Source: Spirosoma endbachense
GTDB lineage: Bacteria; Bacteroidota; Bacteroidia; Cytophagales; Spirosomataceae
Assembly: GCF_010233585.1 (NCBI RefSeq)
Contig: NZ_CP045997.1
Span: 1,887,749-1,951,748, forward strand
DNA: 64,000 nucleotides
Direction of reading: 5' to 3'
Both the position numbers and the translations under genes were made by a program. The notes under the pieces were generated by a model. The model did no database searches, was not told the origin of the DNA, and saw only the letters and a program-made list of their open reading frames with translations. This document shows, piece by piece, positions 53,933 to 63,001 of this stretch; the first letter of the stretch is position 1, and the number at the start of each line of letters is the position of its first letter.

Positions 53933-53943
53933 CAACAGCCACG

Positions 53944-54537
53944 ATGACTATACCGCTGAATTTGAGCATGAAATTCTTACTAAAAGATCAGTATTGGCCT
54001 TACTTTCTCCTATCAGCCAGAGTGCTATTAGCCTGGACGCTGTTTCACTATGGTTGGGCCAAACTAACCGGCAGTCAGTTTGGAGTGGATGAGAAAACAA
54101 TGAACTTACCTCTAAAAGAGGTTGGCTTGTTCCGGCTCTCCTGGTATTTGGCTGACCATCAGCCCTTCAAAGCATTTATCGGCATCTCCCAAATTGGTGT
54201 CTCTCTTTTATTGGTTTTTAACAGGACTGCTATCATTGGTGCTTTTGCCTCCATTCCTATTTGGCTCAACATTCTGATGTGGGATATAACATTTATGGAA
54301 GGAATGACCACGGCATTTACCTTTCGCCTGTCATTTTACCTGCTGCTAACTGGGCTGATTCTTTATCAGTCTGGAAATAAAGTCTTACCCGCCTTGCAGA
54401 GCTTAACAGAAAATAAATCTTCTATAGCTTACCCATATTGGGTATACTTGACCCTACCTGTAGCGGCCATTTGCCTTGAAGTTCTGGGTGCTATTCCTAA
54501 CGCTATTTTATCGTATGCTGGACTTTTAGGGAAGTAA
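53944..54537 (+). CDS. DoxX-like membrane protein
   Basis: 197 residues (or 189 from Met9), with four to five predicted membrane helices. The opening WPYFLLSARVLLAWTLFHYGWAKLTGSQFG and the central charged/aromatic loop resemble the DoxX/TQO_small family, whose members contribute to respiratory or redox complexes. The match is by general pattern only, and a different small membrane family is possible. It stands alone between the LRR gene and the convergent efflux module. Confidence 0.5.
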   Translation: MTIPLNLSMKFLLKDQYWPYFLLSARVLLAWTLFHYGWAKLTGSQFGVDEKTMNLPLKEVGLFRLSWYLADHQPFKAFIGISQIGVSLLLVFNRTAIIGAFASIPIWLNILMWDITFMEGMTTAFTFRLSFYLLLTGLILYQSGNKVLPALQSLTENKSSIAYPYWVYLTLPVAAICLEVLGAIPNAILSYAGLLGK

Positions 54538-54667
54538 TTTTGAGCGGTCAAAATAGCTATTTCTTAGCTCTACCTAACCGCATTGCCATAGAACCAATAA
54601 CGATGTTGGAAATAAGATCCGAACTTCGCATGTGTTCTTCGGGTAGATATAGCTACTGTCCGTCATT

Positions 54668-55906
54668 TTATTCCTCTTCGCTATTGTTCAGTTTTGACAA
54701 TAAACTATAAGCCCCGTTGACTACGATTGGTGTTTGTTTCGGGTCGATATCAGTAGGTAGTGTAATCGCGATATAACCATTTTCACGTATACCCGTTTTA
54801 ATCTCCACCTGACGGAATTGATATACAGTGGGTTTTCGCTGTTTATCCTCCAGAATATAAATCAGAGACTTACCGCCATAACTTAGTACTGCGGCTTCGG
54901 GCAAAGCCAGCATAGGCTGGGTTTTAATATCGACCAGTCCGGTCACGTAGCCGCCGGGCGTATAATCACTGTCTTTACCATCGGCATGAGCCAGCACCTG
55001 AATTGTCCGATCAGCGGCAATCGATTTGCCGATCAGAAAAATAGTGGCCCGGTGGTTCAGTTGCGTCTCCGCTCCGGCCACATCGCCCCCCATCCTGAAG
55101 CGCACCACCTGCCCGGCATGAATAAGGCTGATGTCTTTCTCGAAAATAGTCAACTGAACATGTAAGTGATCGACATTTGTAATTTGTACTAATATGTCGG
55201 CGGGATTCACAAAGCGGCCATTGTTGACGGGAACCTCGGTAATGAATCCTGACACTGGCGATGGTACAGCAATCGTACGCGATAGGTTAGCGGGCGTTAT
55301 TTGCTGCGGATTAATCCCCAACATGGTTAGTCGCTGAGTCAGTCCGGCCAGTTGTGCCTGCAAACTCTGGCGCGTCGAACGGGTCTGCTGAAAGACTTTT
55401 AGCGCATTTACATTTTCGCGGCTTAGTTCCTGCTGTCGGGCAAACTCCAGGTCTGCATAGTCAAGTTTAGCTTTTGTGTCCAGATAATCCTGCTGAAGTT
55501 GAACGTAATCTGGATTTTCAAGAACTACCAGCGTTTCGCCCTTCTTCACCCGCATGCCTGGTTCCAGATTAATCTTCCGGATATATCCTCCCACTGGCAC
55601 CGATACCGACACCTGATTTTGAGCAGGCACATCGATCACGCCATTTACCTTGAGGGTTGTACTCAGTGTCTGGAAAGTCGGTTGCCCTACCTGAATATCA
55701 GCCACGTTGTATTGAGCCTGCGTCAGCGAAATACGCACGGGTCCGGCTGACTTACCAGAATCGGCCTGCTGGGTTGAATCCTGCCCTGAAGTTTGTGTTT
55801 CCGCCGTAGCCGAATCACTCGACTGGCAGGAAGATAAGCCAGCCAAAACACTACCGATCAGCGCAGCACTCAAAAATATATAAACTTGTGAACCGATTGA
55901 TTTCAT
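54668..55906 (-). CDS. RND efflux periplasmic adaptor (CzcB/CusB-like) lipoprotein
   Basis: 412 residues from ATG 55906 (lipoprotein signal ending LSSC, Cys27); earlier ATGs add residues that overlap the pump gene. A Ser/Thr/Gln-rich linker is followed by the barrel-sandwich/lipoyl, alpha-hairpin (about 140-195, DYLDTKAKLDYADLEFARQQE) and beta-barrel domains of membrane-fusion proteins (VSVPVGGYIRKINLEPGMRVKKG). It links the pump to the TolC-like duct and may hand metal to the pump. It is the last gene of the second metal module. Confidence 0.9.
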   Translation of the reverse strand: MKSIGSQVYIFLSAALIGSVLAGLSSCQSSDSATAETQTSGQDSTQQADSGKSAGPVRISLTQAQYNVADIQVGQPTFQTLSTTLKVNGVIDVPAQNQVSVSVPVGGYIRKINLEPGMRVKKGETLVVLENPDYVQLQQDYLDTKAKLDYADLEFARQQELSRENVNALKVFQQTRSTRQSLQAQLAGLTQRLTMLGINPQQITPANLSRTIAVPSPVSGFITEVPVNNGRFVNPADILVQITNVDHLHVQLTIFEKDISLIHAGQVVRFRMGGDVAGAETQLNHRATIFLIGKSIAADRTIQVLAHADGKDSDYTPGGYVTGLVDIKTQPMLALPEAAVLSYGGKSLIYILEDKQRKPTVYQFRQVEIKTGIRENGYIAITLPTDIDPKQTPIVVNGAYSLLSKLNNSEEE

Positions 55907-55937
55907 AAAGTCGATCATTGAACAGTGATGGATGTCG

Positions 55938-58900
55938 TTATGGATTGCCAAGCAGGTAATTGATGTAAAGTACCGATTGATTGTATTGATTCAGCAAGTC
56001 GAGATAATTTGACCGGATGGTAAGGGATTGCTGTAAAGCTAGCGAAAACTCAACGTAGCCAATATCACCACCACTAAAAGCACGTCGGGCATGATTCTGA
56101 ATCACATCGGCCTGAACAAGCCCGGTTCCTTCGTAATAAGCAAGGGCATCCCGGTACAGCGTATACTGTCTGATGGCTTGCTCCAGTTGTTTACTGAGTG
56201 AAAACTGCTGATTCTGCAAATCGGTTTGTGCCATCTGTTCACCAATACGGGCGGCATTGATGCGGGCTTTTTGTGCCTGTCCCAACAATGGGAACGTAAC
56301 ACCTACCTGTCCACCATTGAACCGATAGCCGGGTCCAAAATACAACTCCTGCCCATTAATGAACTGATTTCCAACGAGTGTCTGACTGAACAACCCAACC
56401 AGAAAGTCGGGTTTCAGCCGGGCCTGTTCAACGAGCCGGGTTTGCTGAGCCACCTGAATTTGCTGCTGTAGCTGCCGAAGCAAGGGATTCCGAACCAGAG
56501 CCGCCGTATCCGCTGAGAGCGTTAGCGCTAATTTAGGTAATCCCAGCATTGGTACATCGATCGGTTCGCGACTATACAGAAGCTCCTGTAAACGCGTTCG
56601 GGCAGCCGTAGCGTTGGCTTCATTCTGCGCCAGCCGTACGCGTTGATCGGCCAGTTGGCTTTCGGCCGTTGCTTTTTCCAGTGTGCTCGTTTCGCCTACC
56701 CGAAGCCGCACAGCCGCAGCCTTCACAAATTCGGTCAATACCGTATCCTGTTGCTGAAATAAGTGTCGTTTCTGGTACAGATAAATCAGGTCATAATAGG
56801 TCGATTTCACCTGATACTGCACATCATTGCGCGTCACCAATACACCGGCCTCTCGATTGGCAACGGTCAGATCGTTCAGCTCCGCCATCCGGCGCATCAG
56901 CGTTGGGTTCGGAATGGTCTGCGTAATGGTCAGGTTGTTATCGAACCGGCGGCTGTTATACTGCCCCAGCATGGCCGTAACCGACAGACGTCCGGCGTCG
57001 TAGGCAGTTCGGCGCAGGGCCTGTTGCTGGCTAACGCCAAGCCCGGCAATCTGTACCTGTGCATTGCGTGCAGATGCTACTTGCAGGGCCTGATCGAGCG
57101 TAATGGTTTGGGCAGCAGGACTGATGGCCTGAGTCCAGCCACTTCCCGAACACAATAGCAGCAAAGCGACAACCGAAGCCACTGTTTTAGCGGGTGTGGC
57201 TGTTTTCTGGCGGGCTTTTGCCTCACGATCCAGGCTTTTCTTTTCTACCAGTGAGTATAAAATCGGCAAGACGATTAGCGTCAACAAGGTAGCTGTTAGC
57301 AATCCACCAATAACGACCGTTGCCAGTGGTTTCTGAACCTCTGCCCCCGCCGAGTTCGAAATGGCCATCGGAATGAATCCGAACGAAGCGACCAAGGCCG
57401 TCATGACAACGGGCCGAAGGCGTACCTCTGCCCCTTTTCGAATAATCTCGATCATATCGGTTAGACCTTCTTCGTGCCTAAGTCGGTTAAATTCAGCGAT
57501 CAGGACAATACCGTTGAGCACCGACACCCCAAAGAGGGCAATAAATCCAACTCCCGCCGAAATACTAAATGGCATATCGCGAAGTAGTAAGGCAAAAATA
57601 CCCCCAATGGCTGATAAGGGAATGGCCATAAAGATGAGCAGGCTCTGCCGAATGGACCCGAATGTGAAGAACAATAACGAGAAAATTAGCCCCAGCGCAA
57701 TCGGAACGGCAATAGACAGGCGTTTTTTGGCGTCGATTAGATTCTGAAACTCTCCTCCGTAGGTAACGTAATAACCACTCGGAAACTTGATTCGCTGATT
57801 CACCTTTTGCTGTACTTCAGCCACGATACTTTCTACATCGCGGCCCCGAACGTTGAATCCCAGCGTAATGCGTCGATGTGTGTTATCGCGCTGAATCTGG
57901 TTCGGCACCTGCCTTATACTAACCTCGGCAATCTGCGCCAGTGGCAGCTGCTGTCCGGCGGGTGTGGCCACATATAAATTACGAACATCGTCGATGTTTT
58001 GGCGCTTGTCAGAAGCCAGTCTGACGACCAGTTCGAAGCGTTTTTCGCCTTCGAAAACCAGACCCGCCGACTGGCCCGCAAAAGCCGTATTGATCGTACG
58101 ATTCACATCGCTTACATTCAGGCCGAATTTAGCAATCTGAGCCCGGTCGAGTTTGATCAGAATCTGCGACAAACCAGCCACCTGTTCAATATAGAGGTCT
58201 TTCGCTCCGCTGATAGTACGAATAGCACCTCCTACCTGATTAGCCAGTTTTTCCAGTTGCCCCAGATCGTCGCCGTATATTTTCAAAACAACATCCTGCC
58301 GGGCCCCGGTCATAAGTTCATTAAACCGCATTTGCACGGGTTGCTGAAAGCCAAACGTTACGCCTGGAATAACTGATAGCTCTTCGGCCATCTTATTCGC
58401 CAGTTCATCGCGCGTGGTGGCACTTGTCCACTGATCGCGGGGTTTTAGAATTACCATCAGGTCAGAGGCTTCGATTGGCATGGGGTCAGTAGGAATTTCG
58501 CCAGAGCCGACTTTGGCCACTACCTGCTCCACTTCGGGAAATTTCTTCAGCAGTATACGCTCTGCTTTTAGTGTAGCATCAACGGTTTCTGACAATGAAC
58601 TGCCGGTCAGGGTTCGCGTATCAACGGCAAAATCGCCCTCATCGAGTTGTGGAATAAATTCACCTCCCATTCGGCTGAATAGAATTCCGGCAACAGCCAA
58701 TAACGCCAGGGAGCAGGTTAAGATAATGAACCGATACCGTAACGAGCCTAGCAGAACTGGCTCATAAACGCGCTGAATCCGCTTCATAAGCTTATCGGAG
58801 AAGGTCTCTTTATGCACAACCGTTTTGTTCAGGATCAGGGCCGAAATCATGGGAACATACGTCAGCGAGAGAATAAAAGCACCCAGAATAGCAAAAGCTA

Positions 58901-60341
58901 CGGTTAGCGCCATCGGTCTGAACATTTTCCCTTCAATACCCGATAATGCCAGAATCGGCAGATAAACAATCAGGATAATAATCTCGCCAAAAGCTGCCGA
59001 CGAGCGAATCCGACTGGCGGCTCCAAACACTTCATCGTCCATTTGTTCCTGAGTGAGTGTCTGGTCTTTGTTGCGCAGCATAATATGGTGAAGCGTCGCT
59101 TCGACGATAATCACAGCCCCATCCACAATCAAGCCGAAGTCAATGGCCCCCAGACTCATCAGATTCCCCGAAACACCGAACAGATTCATCATGGCAATAG
59201 CAAAAAGCAAAGCCAGTGGAATGATCGATGCCACCACAAAACCCGCCCGAAAATTCCCGAGCAGTAATACCAGCACAAAAATGACAATGATGGCTCCTTC
59301 CAGCAGGTTGCGCTCTACCGTACCAATGGCATTATTCACCATTTTCGTCCGATCCAGAAATGGCACAATGGCTATGCCTTCAGGCAGTGTTTTCTGGATC
59401 TCAGTGATCTTTTCCTTTACCCGTTTGATAACGGCCGAGGAGTTTTCTCCTTTAATCATCATCACAACGCCCCCTACTGTTTCGCCCTGACCATTGCGGG
59501 TAACGGCCCCGTAGCGCACTGCCGAGCCAATGCGTACCTGTGCCACATCACGAATGCGCACGGGAAAGCCCTGATTATTGAGACGTACGGAGATATTGGC
59601 GATATCGTCGGTTGAACCAATTAACCCATCCGACCGAATGAAATAGGCATTTGGCTTTTTATCAATATAGGCACCGCCTGTATTCTGGTTGTTTTGCTGG
59701 AGTGCAGTAAAGACATCATTGATGGTGATTCCTACACTACGAAGCCGGTCTGGATCAACCGCAATTTCGTATTGTTTGAGCAAACCGCCGAAACCGCTTA
59801 CATCAGCGACGCCGGGCGTTCCTAACAATCCCCGCCGAATGGTCCAATCCTGAATCGTGCGGAGGTCAGTTAGCGAATATCGCCCTTCGTACCCTTTTTT
59901 CGGCACAACCGTATACTGGAAAATCTCGCCCAGTCCAGTTGTAACAGGACTCATACCGGGTGTACCCACGCCAGGTGGAATCTGCCCGGCTACGTTTTGA
60001 AGCCGTTCGGCTATTTGCTGCCTGGCCCAGTATACATCCGTAGCATCCGTAAACACGACGGTAACAATGGACAGGCCAAATCGCGAAAACGAACGAATTT
60101 CGGTTAGATCGGGAATATTTGACAAACTGACTTCAATCGGAAACGTAACGAGTCGCTCGATGTCTTCGGCAGCCAATGAGGGACTGCTGGTAATTACCTG
60201 AACCTGATTATTGGTAATATCGGGTACGGCATCAATGGGTAATTGCGTTACCGACCAGCCGCCCCAGATTACTAACGCAAGCGTCAATAGCCCAATAATG
60301 AGTTTATTTTGGATCGAGAATTTAATGATAGCGTTCAGCAT
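55938..60341 (-). CDS. CzcA-type heavy-metal RND pump fused to a TolC-like domain
   Basis: 1,467 residues from ATG 60341 (MLNAIIKFSIQNKLIIGLL). Residues 1 to about 1040 are a complete HME-RND pump with twelve helices. The fourth helix carries the divalent-cation signature D-F-G-x-x-x-D-G-A-x-x-x-V-E (Asp401, Asp407, Glu414), as in CzcA, and not the CusA-type GAMVDAAIVMIEN, so Zn/Co/Cd/Ni rather than Cu/Ag is predicted. A linker with a signal-peptide-like hydrophobic stretch (about 1050-1075, SVVALLLLCSGSGWTQA) leads into a roughly 390-residue TolC-type efflux domain (QVASARNAQVQIAGLGVSQQQ onward). Fusions of this kind occur in Bacteroidota. A topological problem exists because the pump C-terminus is cytoplasmic. 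Confidence 0.9.
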   Translation of the reverse strand: MLNAIIKFSIQNKLIIGLLTLALVIWGGWSVTQLPIDAVPDITNNQVQVITSSPSLAAEDIERLVTFPIEVSLSNIPDLTEIRSFSRFGLSIVTVVFTDATDVYWARQQIAERLQNVAGQIPPGVGTPGMSPVTTGLGEIFQYTVVPKKGYEGRYSLTDLRTIQDWTIRRGLLGTPGVADVSGFGGLLKQYEIAVDPDRLRSVGITINDVFTALQQNNQNTGGAYIDKKPNAYFIRSDGLIGSTDDIANISVRLNNQGFPVRIRDVAQVRIGSAVRYGAVTRNGQGETVGGVVMMIKGENSSAVIKRVKEKITEIQKTLPEGIAIVPFLDRTKMVNNAIGTVERNLLEGAIIVIFVLVLLLGNFRAGFVVASIIPLALLFAIAMMNLFGVSGNLMSLGAIDFGLIVDGAVIIVEATLHHIMLRNKDQTLTQEQMDDEVFGAASRIRSSAAFGEIIILIVYLPILALSGIEGKMFRPMALTVAFAILGAFILSLTYVPMISALILNKTVVHKETFSDKLMKRIQRVYEPVLLGSLRYRFIILTCSLALLAVAGILFSRMGGEFIPQLDEGDFAVDTRTLTGSSLSETVDATLKAERILLKKFPEVEQVVAKVGSGEIPTDPMPIEASDLMVILKPRDQWTSATTRDELANKMAEELSVIPGVTFGFQQPVQMRFNELMTGARQDVVLKIYGDDLGQLEKLANQVGGAIRTISGAKDLYIEQVAGLSQILIKLDRAQIAKFGLNVSDVNRTINTAFAGQSAGLVFEGEKRFELVVRLASDKRQNIDDVRNLYVATPAGQQLPLAQIAEVSIRQVPNQIQRDNTHRRITLGFNVRGRDVESIVAEVQQKVNQRIKFPSGYYVTYGGEFQNLIDAKKRLSIAVPIALGLIFSLLFFTFGSIRQSLLIFMAIPLSAIGGIFALLLRDMPFSISAGVGFIALFGVSVLNGIVLIAEFNRLRHEEGLTDMIEIIRKGAEVRLRPVVMTALVASFGFIPMAISNSAGAEVQKPLATVVIGGLLTATLLTLIVLPILYSLVEKKSLDREAKARQKTATPAKTVASVVALLLLCSGSGWTQAISPAAQTITLDQALQVASARNAQVQIAGLGVSQQQALRRTAYDAGRLSVTAMLGQYNSRRFDNNLTITQTIPNPTLMRRMAELNDLTVANREAGVLVTRNDVQYQVKSTYYDLIYLYQKRHLFQQQDTVLTEFVKAAAVRLRVGETSTLEKATAESQLADQRVRLAQNEANATAARTRLQELLYSREPIDVPMLGLPKLALTLSADTAALVRNPLLRQLQQQIQVAQQTRLVEQARLKPDFLVGLFSQTLVGNQFINGQELYFGPGYRFNGGQVGVTFPLLGQAQKARINAARIGEQMAQTDLQNQQFSLSKQLEQAIRQYTLYRDALAYYEGTGLVQADVIQNHARRAFSGGDIGYVEFSLALQQSLTIRSNYLDLLNQYNQSVLYINYLLGNP

Positions 60342-60590
60342 AGAACTACGCAATTCTTTATTACGAAGAGAATCAGTACGCCAGATGGGCAACGCAAGCA
60401 CAAGCGTTGATACTCTGGTTCACGACAGAAAAGTTTTGATGATTGGGATAACCGACTCGGTCTTTCGACTATACCTTCGGGATATAGCATCGATGGCGGC
60501 TGTTCAGCGATCGCTAAACGTGCCAGTTGCATTCATCCGACGAGTGTAAGGCTTGCCAATAAGACACACCTCACCCATGAAATGCAAAAA

Positions 60591-60977
60591 TTAAGCTCGG
60601 GGAGGATTGATCAGCGAGAAAACCGCCAGAAATGAGTACAGATCGGCTTTACGAATAAAGTCGGCCTTATAGGGCATGATTACCTGTACACTTGAAGAAA
60701 CCACAAGGCGAATTGCATTCGGCGTAAAAACCGGGACCGAGTGACCGGCAGAAGGCAAATTATGATGACTGTGCGTAGGATGCTTCTGGTGTTCGGAATT
60801 AGCGCCATAATGCATGGCCAGAAAATCCAGAAAGCTAAGATTACTGACCTCTTTTTTGTGCTGCTGATAATGCTGCATCAACTCATTCCACTTTGCCGAC
60901 TGGTCAATACTGAAGCCGGGCAGCAAACTGCTCCCCAGTAGTAAACAAGACAATAGGATGGCAACAACTGACCTCAT
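60591..60977 (-). CDS. Small His-rich secreted protein upstream of the RND pump
   Basis: 128 residues: N-terminal signal/anchor (about 4-22), a helical segment, a cluster of histidines (HYGANSEHQKHPTHSHHNLPSAGH, about 57-80) and a C-terminal INPPR. The arrangement echoes the HYC_CC_PP-type protein at the head of the first metal module: signal, His cluster, Pro-Pro tail. I infer a periplasmic metal-binding role. It heads the module 249 bases before the pump start; a promoter lies upstream. Confidence 0.65.
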   Translation of the reverse strand: MRSVVAILLSCLLLGSSLLPGFSIDQSAKWNELMQHYQQHKKEVSNLSFLDFLAMHYGANSEHQKHPTHSHHNLPSAGHSVPVFTPNAIRLVVSSSVQVIMPYKADFIRKADLYSFLAVFSLINPPRA

Positions 60978-61348
60978 AGCTTCGCGGCTTCATTTCCTAA
61001 ACGCAGGGAGCGACCGAAAGTTTCAACACCTGATCAGGCAGGTCTAATTTAGAAACAATCCAATGGTAATGTCAAACGCCCAAAATTAACTCTCTATTGA
61101 TCAGAGCGGTATCGGACGAGATAACGCAGTATCCCTAATTGAAAATCAGAATAGACAACGATTCTACTTTTTGCAGTCTGTCTGTTTTTTTAATGCCGTA
61201 AGCCTGTGTGATAAAGGATTTGCCCAGACCAAATAAAATTTTGCTTAGAATCTTCATAATCAATCATAGATAACACAAAAAAAAGAGTCTGTAAAGGAGA
61301 AAAAGCCAGTGGGTGTGTGTTACACCAGCAGCAAGTAGTAAACGAGTT
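60978..61348. other. Divergent intergenic region between metal module and EamA gene
   Basis: 371 bases with no gene. It holds a candidate minus-strand promoter (61044-61076), a short palindrome CCTGATCAGG near 61030, and, 20 bases before an alternative GTG start of the EamA gene, an AAAGGAGA stretch (61293-61300) resembling a Shine-Dalgarno sequence. Confidence 0.45.
61044..61076 (-). promoter_or_regulatory. Candidate promoter of the RND metal module
   Basis: Minus strand: TTTG (61076-61073), 21 bases, then TAAATTAG (61051-61044), differing from TAnnTTTG at one position. Start of transcription would be near 61038, giving a leader of about 60 bases to the ATG at 60977. Confidence 0.42.
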
Positions 61349-62269
61349 ATGCAAGCCATTTCTTCCTCAGTTTCTCCAACTCCCAATCGTGTCACTCTCT
61401 GGTCAGCTTTAGTCTCAGTCTATATTCTGTGGGGTTCGACGTACCTGTTCATCCACTTCATGACGGAGCAGATGCCTCCTCTCTACATGGCTGCCATGCG
61501 GTATATTGTAGCGGGAGGTATTCTGTATACGTACGCCCGACTAACGGGTACGCCACGCGCAACCCGGATCGAATGGCAATCGGCAGGAATTGTAGGTGTT
61601 TTGCTATTGACTGTTTCCAATGGCTGCCTAACCCTTGGTATTCAATACATTCCAACCGGTATGGCCGCTTTGCTGGGTGGAATGCTACCCGTATTTCTGC
61701 TGACACTTAACTGGGTATCCTTTGGACGCCAACGGCCGACTAATCTGGCACTGGCCGGATTACTGGTTGGTTTAATCGGTATTTTTTTCCTCATAAAACC
61801 GGACAAGCTACAGGGAACCAGGGGGGTGCATGCAAATGTCCTTGGTTCCAGTCTGGTCATATTCGGCAATTTTGCCTGGGCAATCGGTACGCTACTGGCT
61901 CCCCGAGTATCGCTCCCATCGGGTACGATTTCCAGCGGAATTCAAATGATTATTGGCGGATTCGTTCTACTGGTCATCAGCTTAGTAATGGAGCCTGTTA
62001 CTCCCTGGAGCATCTTGGTAGCTCCTCCCAAAGCTATCTGGTCCATGTTCTATCTGGTCATTTTTGGCAGTATCGTCGGATTTTCATCCTACGCCTGGCT
62101 GGCACGGAATGCACCGCCCCAACTCCTGTCGACCTATGCATTTGTGAATCCGGTAGTGGCCATGCTACTGGGTACGTTTTTTGCCGGGGAAGTATTCTCA
62201 AGCCAGTCACTCATTGGGGCAATGATTGCCCTGGCAGGGGTAGTACTGATCACATTGGGCAGGAAATAG
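61349..62269 (+). CDS. EamA-family (DMT) inner-membrane transporter
   Basis: 306 residues from ATG 61349 (MQAISSSVSPTPNR); a GTG at 61313 adds 12 residues and cannot be excluded. Ten predicted helices in two EamA repeats (about 25-150 and 170-300), with the family motifs ILWGSTYLFIHF in helix 1, YMAAMRYIVAGGILY and, near the end, FVNPVVAMLLGTFFAGE. Drug/metabolite exporters of the YedA/RhaT group; substrate unknown. Monocistronic or paired with the DJ-1-like gene 54 bases downstream. Confidence 0.9.
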   Translation: MQAISSSVSPTPNRVTLWSALVSVYILWGSTYLFIHFMTEQMPPLYMAAMRYIVAGGILYTYARLTGTPRATRIEWQSAGIVGVLLLTVSNGCLTLGIQYIPTGMAALLGGMLPVFLLTLNWVSFGRQRPTNLALAGLLVGLIGIFFLIKPDKLQGTRGVHANVLGSSLVIFGNFAWAIGTLLAPRVSLPSGTISSGIQMIIGGFVLLVISLVMEPVTPWSILVAPPKAIWSMFYLVIFGSIVGFSSYAWLARNAPPQLLSTYAFVNPVVAMLLGTFFAGEVFSSQSLIGAMIALAGVVLITLGRK

Positions 62270-62323
62270 CCGTCTGTTAAAACCTGCCAACTGCCTGCTA
62301 ACGACTGAATATTACCGACAATC

Positions 62324-62929
62324 ATGCGCACCGTAGCTATTCTGCTTTTCAACGAAATTGAGGTTCTGGACTTCGCCGGGCCATTTGAAGTCTTCGGCAT
62401 AGCGGGTAAAGTAGCTGGCAAACCCCATTTTCAGGTTTTTACGGTTGCCGAACGAGGTCCCGTTTATGCCCGCAATGGTCTATGTGTAACGCCAACGTAT
62501 CTGTTAAATGATCACCCAAAAGCCGACATCATTATTGTGCCGGGTGGTGGCGGCTACCATACCGACGGAACACCCTTTGGTTCACGACGCGAAATGGATA
62601 ATCCTGCCATTCTAAACTGGGTTCGTCGATCGGCCGAAACAGCGGAGTTGGTCCTTTCGGTTTGTACCGGAGCGTTAATACTGGCGAAAGCGGGTTTGCT
62701 CGAAGCCCTCTCCGCGACTACGCATTACATGGCTATCGACAGTCTTTCTCAGCTAGCGCCCAACACAACCGTCCTTCCGGCTGAACGCTATGTCGATAAT
62801 GGCCAGATCATTACCTCTGCGGGCATTTCGGCCGGAATCGATATGTCATTGTATGTTGTTGGCAGGCTCCTCGGTAAAGACATTGCCGACGAAACAGCCG
62901 AATACATGCAGTATGATTATTGGAAATGA
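62324..62929 (+). CDS. DJ-1/PfpI-family protein (isonitrile hydratase-like)
   Basis: 201 residues with a Class I glutamine amidotransferase-like fold. The nucleophile elbow is LSVCTGALIL (Cys114), with a PGGGGYHT loop (73-80) and the opening VAILLFNEIEVLDFAGPFEVF, which matches isonitrile hydratase and the amidase part of GATase1-AraC regulators rather than plain DJ-1. There is no DNA-binding domain. The substrate is not predictable from context. The gene ends at a perfect 24-base hairpin shared with the convergent SDR gene. Confidence 0.85.
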   Translation: MRTVAILLFNEIEVLDFAGPFEVFGIAGKVAGKPHFQVFTVAERGPVYARNGLCVTPTYLLNDHPKADIIIVPGGGGYHTDGTPFGSRREMDNPAILNWVRRSAETAELVLSVCTGALILAKAGLLEALSATTHYMAIDSLSQLAPNTTVLPAERYVDNGQIITSAGISAGIDMSLYVVGRLLGKDIADETAEYMQYDYWK

Positions 62930-62947
62930 GTGAATTGTTGAATGATT

Positions 62948-63001
62948 GAGTGATTGAATAGCTGACTAATTGAGATTAATTAGTCAGCTATTCAATCACT
63001 C
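62948..63001. terminator. 24-bp perfect inverted repeat between convergent genes
   Basis: Arms 62948-62971 and 62978-63001 with a 6-base loop (GAGATT). The stem is AT-rich, reading GAGTGATTGAATAGCTGAC toward the loop. It starts 18 bases after the DJ-1 stop, and its right arm covers the stop codon of the SDR gene (62996-62998). No T-run follows on either strand, so termination is plausible but not certain. Confidence 0.65.

Noticed and set aside
55938..60341. A missed stop or frameshift joining two genes (pump and TolC)
   Set aside because: The frame is open throughout with a plausible linker, and such fusions are known in Bacteroidota; treated as a genuine fusion.
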